NCBI RefSeq assembly: GCF_020329505.1
Contig: NZ_JAGKJJ010000004.1
Location: 1 to 64,000, forward strand
DNA length: 64,000 nucleotides
Direction of reading: 5' to 3'
Source of the DNA: Bradyrhizobium semiaridum
Lineage (GTDB): Bacteria; Pseudomonadota; Alphaproteobacteria; Rhizobiales; Xanthobacteraceae
The notes below the pieces were generated by a model that saw only the letters and a program-made list of their open reading frames with translations, did not search any database and was not told the origin of the DNA. Both the position numbers and the translations under genes were made by a program. Below, piece after piece: positions 61,414 through 64,000 of the stretch (positions within the stretch are counted from its first letter, which is position 1; every line of letters begins with the position of its first letter).

Positions 61414-62739
61414 GTGAGCAGCCGTATTGCCGATAACGAAACGACGCTCTTGCGTGCGGCGCAGCCCGCCGCGACGATCAGGCTGAGGTTGCCGTTTGCA
61501 AGTCCAGGCATCCAGAAACTGCTGGCGGCCTACATTCTTCTGCTGTTCGTTCCGTCGACCTTTCTCGATCTCGTCGGCTATGACTATTCGTCGATCGGCG
61601 GATTGCCGCTGACCAAGATCCACATCGCGACCTATTTCGTCGTCGTGGTGTTCTTGGCTTTCATTGCCTCATACCCGCAGAAAGCCGACCTGGCTCGCTA
61701 CTATCTCGCGACGAAGCTCGGAACGATCTATTTCTTTTTCGCGGCAACTTTCGCGGTGATCAACATCGTCGTCGGAGGGCGGAGTGGATTCGGGATGTAT
61801 TTCGACACCGATCTGCATCTGTTTCTGTGCTGCATGCTGCTGCCATTCATACCGCCGGACGGCATGGACAGGCTTGAGCGCTTCTTGCACTGGTTTTTCG
61901 CGATCAACGCGGTGCTCGGTATTTTCGAGCTTGTCACCGGCATCAACGTTTTTCCGCTCATGACATACTCGCCGGATGGCATGACGACGCTGGAGCCGCG
62001 AGCAACCGCCTTTCTCAGTCATCCGCTTCACGCCGCAACGGTAACCTGCGCTTACATCGTCAGCCTGTTGATCGGCGCCGGCAAGCTGCTGCGTCCCAAC
62101 CTGCGGGCTCCGATGATCGCCCTGCAAACGACGGCGCTGCTGGCCTTCGGCGGCCGGACCGCCTTTCTGCTGACCTTGATCATCGTCGCCATTGCCTTGC
62201 TGTGGCAGGTGCTGCGGTTCACCGCGGGAAAACCGGTTTCCCGCCTCAGCGTGATCCTTGCGATCGCCGTCGTTCCGGTCGGAATCGCGACCATTTCCGT
62301 TCTGGCTTACGCCGGCTTCTTCGATCAGTTCCTCGAGCGCTTTACCGAGGACGGAGGCAGCGCCCGCAGCCGCGTGCTGATGCTGCCGCTGCTATGGTCC
62401 TTTGACTGGACGGATTTTCTGTGGGGCGCGAATACCGACTATGCGCGGGCGCAAGTCTATTCCTTCGGTTTGGAGTGGGGAGTCGAGAATCCCTTCATCC
62501 AGATGAGCGTCTATCAGGGGGTGGTGGTCGCGTCCCTCGTGATGTCGGGGCTGCTGCTGCTGTTGTATGACGTCTACAGGCGCCTCGAAGCTGCGGTGAT
62601 CTTTCCGATCGTCACCTACCTGGCGCTTTGCAATACCTTCGGATCCTTCGCGGGCCGCTTCATCAATTTTTCGATCTTCATTGTCATGGTCACCACGCTG
62701 TTCCGTCGGCGAGATGTCCCGAGGAATTACGTAACTTAA
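61414..62739 (+). CDS. VpsF-like polysaccharide polymerase/ligase membrane protein
   Basis: A 441-aa membrane protein of the O-antigen-ligase/Wzy type. Ten or more helices, e.g. LLAAYILLLFVPSTFLDLVG, KIHIATYFVVVVFLAFIAS, HLFLCCMLLPFIPPDGMDRL and LLAFGGRTAFLLTLIIVAIA. The second half has a periplasmic loop (GGSARSRVLMLPLLWSFDW) and VENPFIQMSVYQGVVVASLV. VpsF-type proteins act in Vps-like polysaccharide synthesis. GTG at 61414 starts before the first helix. The 225 bp upstream show no clear promoter. No other polysaccharide gene is in view. Confidence 0.8.
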   Translation: MSSRIADNETTLLRAAQPAATIRLRLPFASPGIQKLLAAYILLLFVPSTFLDLVGYDYSSIGGLPLTKIHIATYFVVVVFLAFIASYPQKADLARYYLATKLGTIYFFFAATFAVINIVVGGRSGFGMYFDTDLHLFLCCMLLPFIPPDGMDRLERFLHWFFAINAVLGIFELVTGINVFPLMTYSPDGMTTLEPRATAFLSHPLHAATVTCAYIVSLLIGAGKLLRPNLRAPMIALQTTALLAFGGRTAFLLTLIIVAIALLWQVLRFTAGKPVSRLSVILAIAVVPVGIATISVLAYAGFFDQFLERFTEDGGSARSRVLMLPLLWSFDWTDFLWGANTDYARAQVYSFGLEWGVENPFIQMSVYQGVVVASLVMSGLLLLLYDVYRRLEAAVIFPIVTYLALCNTFGSFAGRFINFSIFIVMVTTLFRRRDVPRNYVT

Positions 62740-62778
62740 ACGAAGCGGCTTTCAAATCGGCGATGTGGCGCCGGCATA

Positions 62779-64000
62779 TCATCGTCCCAGCGCCTGCTGC
62801 AGCATGCTGGCGAGTTGCGCCTTGCGATAAGGTTTTGCCAGCAGCAGCACGCCCTCGTCGAGCCGGCCGTGATGCGCGATCGCGTTCTCGGTATAGCCCG
62901 AGGTGTAGAGCACCTTGATGCCGGGCCGCCGCTTCGTGACCTCGTCGGCGAGCTGGCGGCCGTTCATGCCGCCGGGCATGATGACGTCGGTGAACAACAG
63001 ATCGAACGTCTCGCCCTTGTCGACCAGCGCCAGCGCGGCGCGGCCGTCGGCAACGGCGATGGTCTTGTAGCCGAGGCTGGTGAGCTGCGCGGTGACGTAG
63101 TTGCGCACCAGCGGATCGTCCTCCACGACCAGTATCGTCTCGCTGCCGCGCGGTGCCGGCGGCGCTGGCGGCGCCTCGGCCTCGACCTGGCCGCGGGCCG
63201 GCGGCAGATAGAGCTTGATCGTGGTGCCGTGGCCTTGCTCGCTGTAGATCTTGATGTGGCCGCCGGACTGCTTGACGAAGCCGTAGACCATGCTCATGCC
63301 GAGGCCGGTGCCCTTGCCGACCTCCTTGGTGGTGAAGAACGGGTCGAACACCTTATCCTGCACCGCCTGCGACATGCCGGTGCCGGTGTCGCTGACCGCG
63401 ATCAGGACGTAGCGGCCGGGCGCGATGTCGAGATTGGTCGCAGCATAGGCCTCGTCGAGCACGACATTGCTGGTCTCGAACAGCAGCTTGCCGCCGTCGG
63501 GCATGGCGTCGCGGGCGTTGATCGCCATGTTGAGCAGCGAGTTCGACAGCTGCGACGGATCGATATGCAGCTTGGCGACATCGGGCGACAGCGCCGAACT
63601 GATCTCGATCTGCTCGCCGAGCGTCGGGCGCAGCAGCTTGGCGATGTCGGATATGGTGGCGTTGACGTCGATGATGCGCGGCTCGAGCGGCTGGCGGCGG
63701 GCGAAGGCGAGCAGATGCTGGATCAGCTCGCGGCAGCGCTCGGCGGCGCCGTCGATCAGCTCGGCGGTCTTGGCGAGCTGCGGCCGGTCGCGCAGGCTGT
63801 CGACCAGCGTCTCGGTGGTGCCGGTGATGATCGTCAGCATGTTGTTGAAGTCGTGCGCGACGCCTCCGGTCAGCTTGCCGATCGCATCGAGCTTCTGCGC
63901 CTGCTGCAGCTGGTGCTCGGTTTCGCGCGAGGCGGTGATGTCGTGATAGATCAGGGCGGCGCCAGTGATGTTGCCGTCGGCGTCGCGCAGCGGCCGGCCC
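62779..64000 (-). CDS. Hybrid sensor histidine kinase, 3' part (runs off the right edge)
   Basis: This frame continues beyond position 64000, so the N-terminus is missing. Reading order here: end of a PAS domain (DADGNITGAALIYHDIT), the phosphoacceptor helix GGVAHDFNNMLTIITGTTET (His), the HATPase domain with LLNMAINARDAMPDGG and VSDTGTGMSQ (N and G1 boxes), and a C-terminal receiver domain with the phosphoacceptor Asp in LLFTDVIMPGGMNGRQ. It signals by His-to-Asp phosphorelay. What it senses is upstream of the window. The 3' end is 39 bp from the convergent VpsF-like gene. Confidence 0.9.
   Translation of the reverse strand, partial: GRPLRDADGNITGAALIYHDITASRETEHQLQQAQKLDAIGKLTGGVAHDFNNMLTIITGTTETLVDSLRDRPQLAKTAELIDGAAERCRELIQHLLAFARRQPLEPRIIDVNATISDIAKLLRPTLGEQIEISSALSPDVAKLHIDPSQLSNSLLNMAINARDAMPDGGKLLFETSNVVLDEAYAATNLDIAPGRYVLIAVSDTGTGMSQAVQDKVFDPFFTTKEVGKGTGLGMSMVYGFVKQSGGHIKIYSEQGHGTTIKLYLPPARGQVEAEAPPAPPAPRGSETILVVEDDPLVRNYVTAQLTSLGYKTIAVADGRAALALVDKGETFDLLFTDVIMPGGMNGRQLADEVTKRRPGIKVLYTSGYTENAIAHHGRLDEGVLLLAKPYRKAQLASMLQQALGR

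Noticed and set aside
1..64000. tRNA genes, rRNA genes or CRISPR arrays
   Set aside because: No cloverleaf with conserved TTC-type loop, no rRNA conserved sequence and no regularly spaced repeats were found on reading.

Overview
The window looks like a core chromosomal segment of a Bradyrhizobium-type alphaproteobacterium (Rhizobiales). Evidence: uniformly high GC with strong third-position GC; a eukaryote-like glutamine synthetase II next to a divergent DUF2735 gene; a B12-dependent class II ribonucleotide reductase; a GapR (DUF2312) nucleoid protein; many short secreted proteins; and several families of short palindromic repeats (gtagcccggatg / catccgggctac type and others). No rRNA, tRNA, CRISPR array, complete insertion sequence or prophage was seen.

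Layout. 0-2.6 kb: small secreted proteins and a MocR/PdxR-type regulator. 2.7-7.8 kb: flavin-binding PPOX protein, M20 deacylase, then a tryptophan-to-anthranilate block (alpha/beta-hydrolase formamidase, kynA, kynU). 7.9-15.4 kb: mixed housekeeping and unknown genes (cobalamin-binding-like protein, thioesterase, acetyltransferase, DUF2161, GrlR-like protein plus a decayed copy, SDR, SGNH hydrolase, tyrosine phosphatase, MliC-like protein). 15.5-17.3 kb: divergent DUF2735/glnII with a clear sigma-54 promoter. 18.8-24 kb: a translationally coupled periplasmic molybdenum hydroxylase (Mo subunit, 2Fe-2S subunit, diheme cytochrome c) behind a secreted unknown. 24-31.8 kb: a second GrlR-like protein, YdcZ-type transporter, ABC-F ATPase, hexapeptide acyltransferase, MBL hydrolase, PsiF protein, chemoreceptor. 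32-37.8 kb: flavin reductase/SDR pair, L,D-transpeptidase, TM/coiled-coil protein, RlpA, and a candidate small RNA. 37.8-42.4 kb: methyltransferase, DUF1993, a large secreted CxxCH protein, DUF6894-like small proteins. 42.5-44.5 kb: a compact four-gene unit (57-aa membrane protein, pdxY, lysE, csaA). 45-50.4 kb: PaiB-like protein, two small secreted proteins behind duplicated leader DNA, ROK kinase, PLP sulfur-amino-acid enzyme, LLM oxidoreductase. 50.5-53.4 kb: ExoD, desaturase, gapR. 53.4-55.6 kb: a repeat-rich, lower-GC accessory stretch with an ExoD fragment and an orphan 393-aa gene. 55.7-64 kb: nrdJ, an EamA transporter, a VpsF-like polysaccharide protein and the 3' part of a hybrid histidine kinase that runs off the right edge.

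Themes: aromatic amino acid and B6 chemistry (MocR, PPOX, kynureninase, PdxY, PLP enzymes), nitrogen control (glnII), envelope and polysaccharide functions (RlpA, L,D-transpeptidase, ExoD, VpsF), and many unstudied small proteins. The points most worth follow-up are the tandem-domain GrlR-like proteins with a truncated neighbour, two copies of a roughly 120-bp inverted-repeat element with compensatory arm changes, a candidate sRNA downstream of rlpA, duplicated leader DNA upstream of two secreted proteins, and the accessory stretch before nrdJ. All family names come from reading the sequences; no database search was run.
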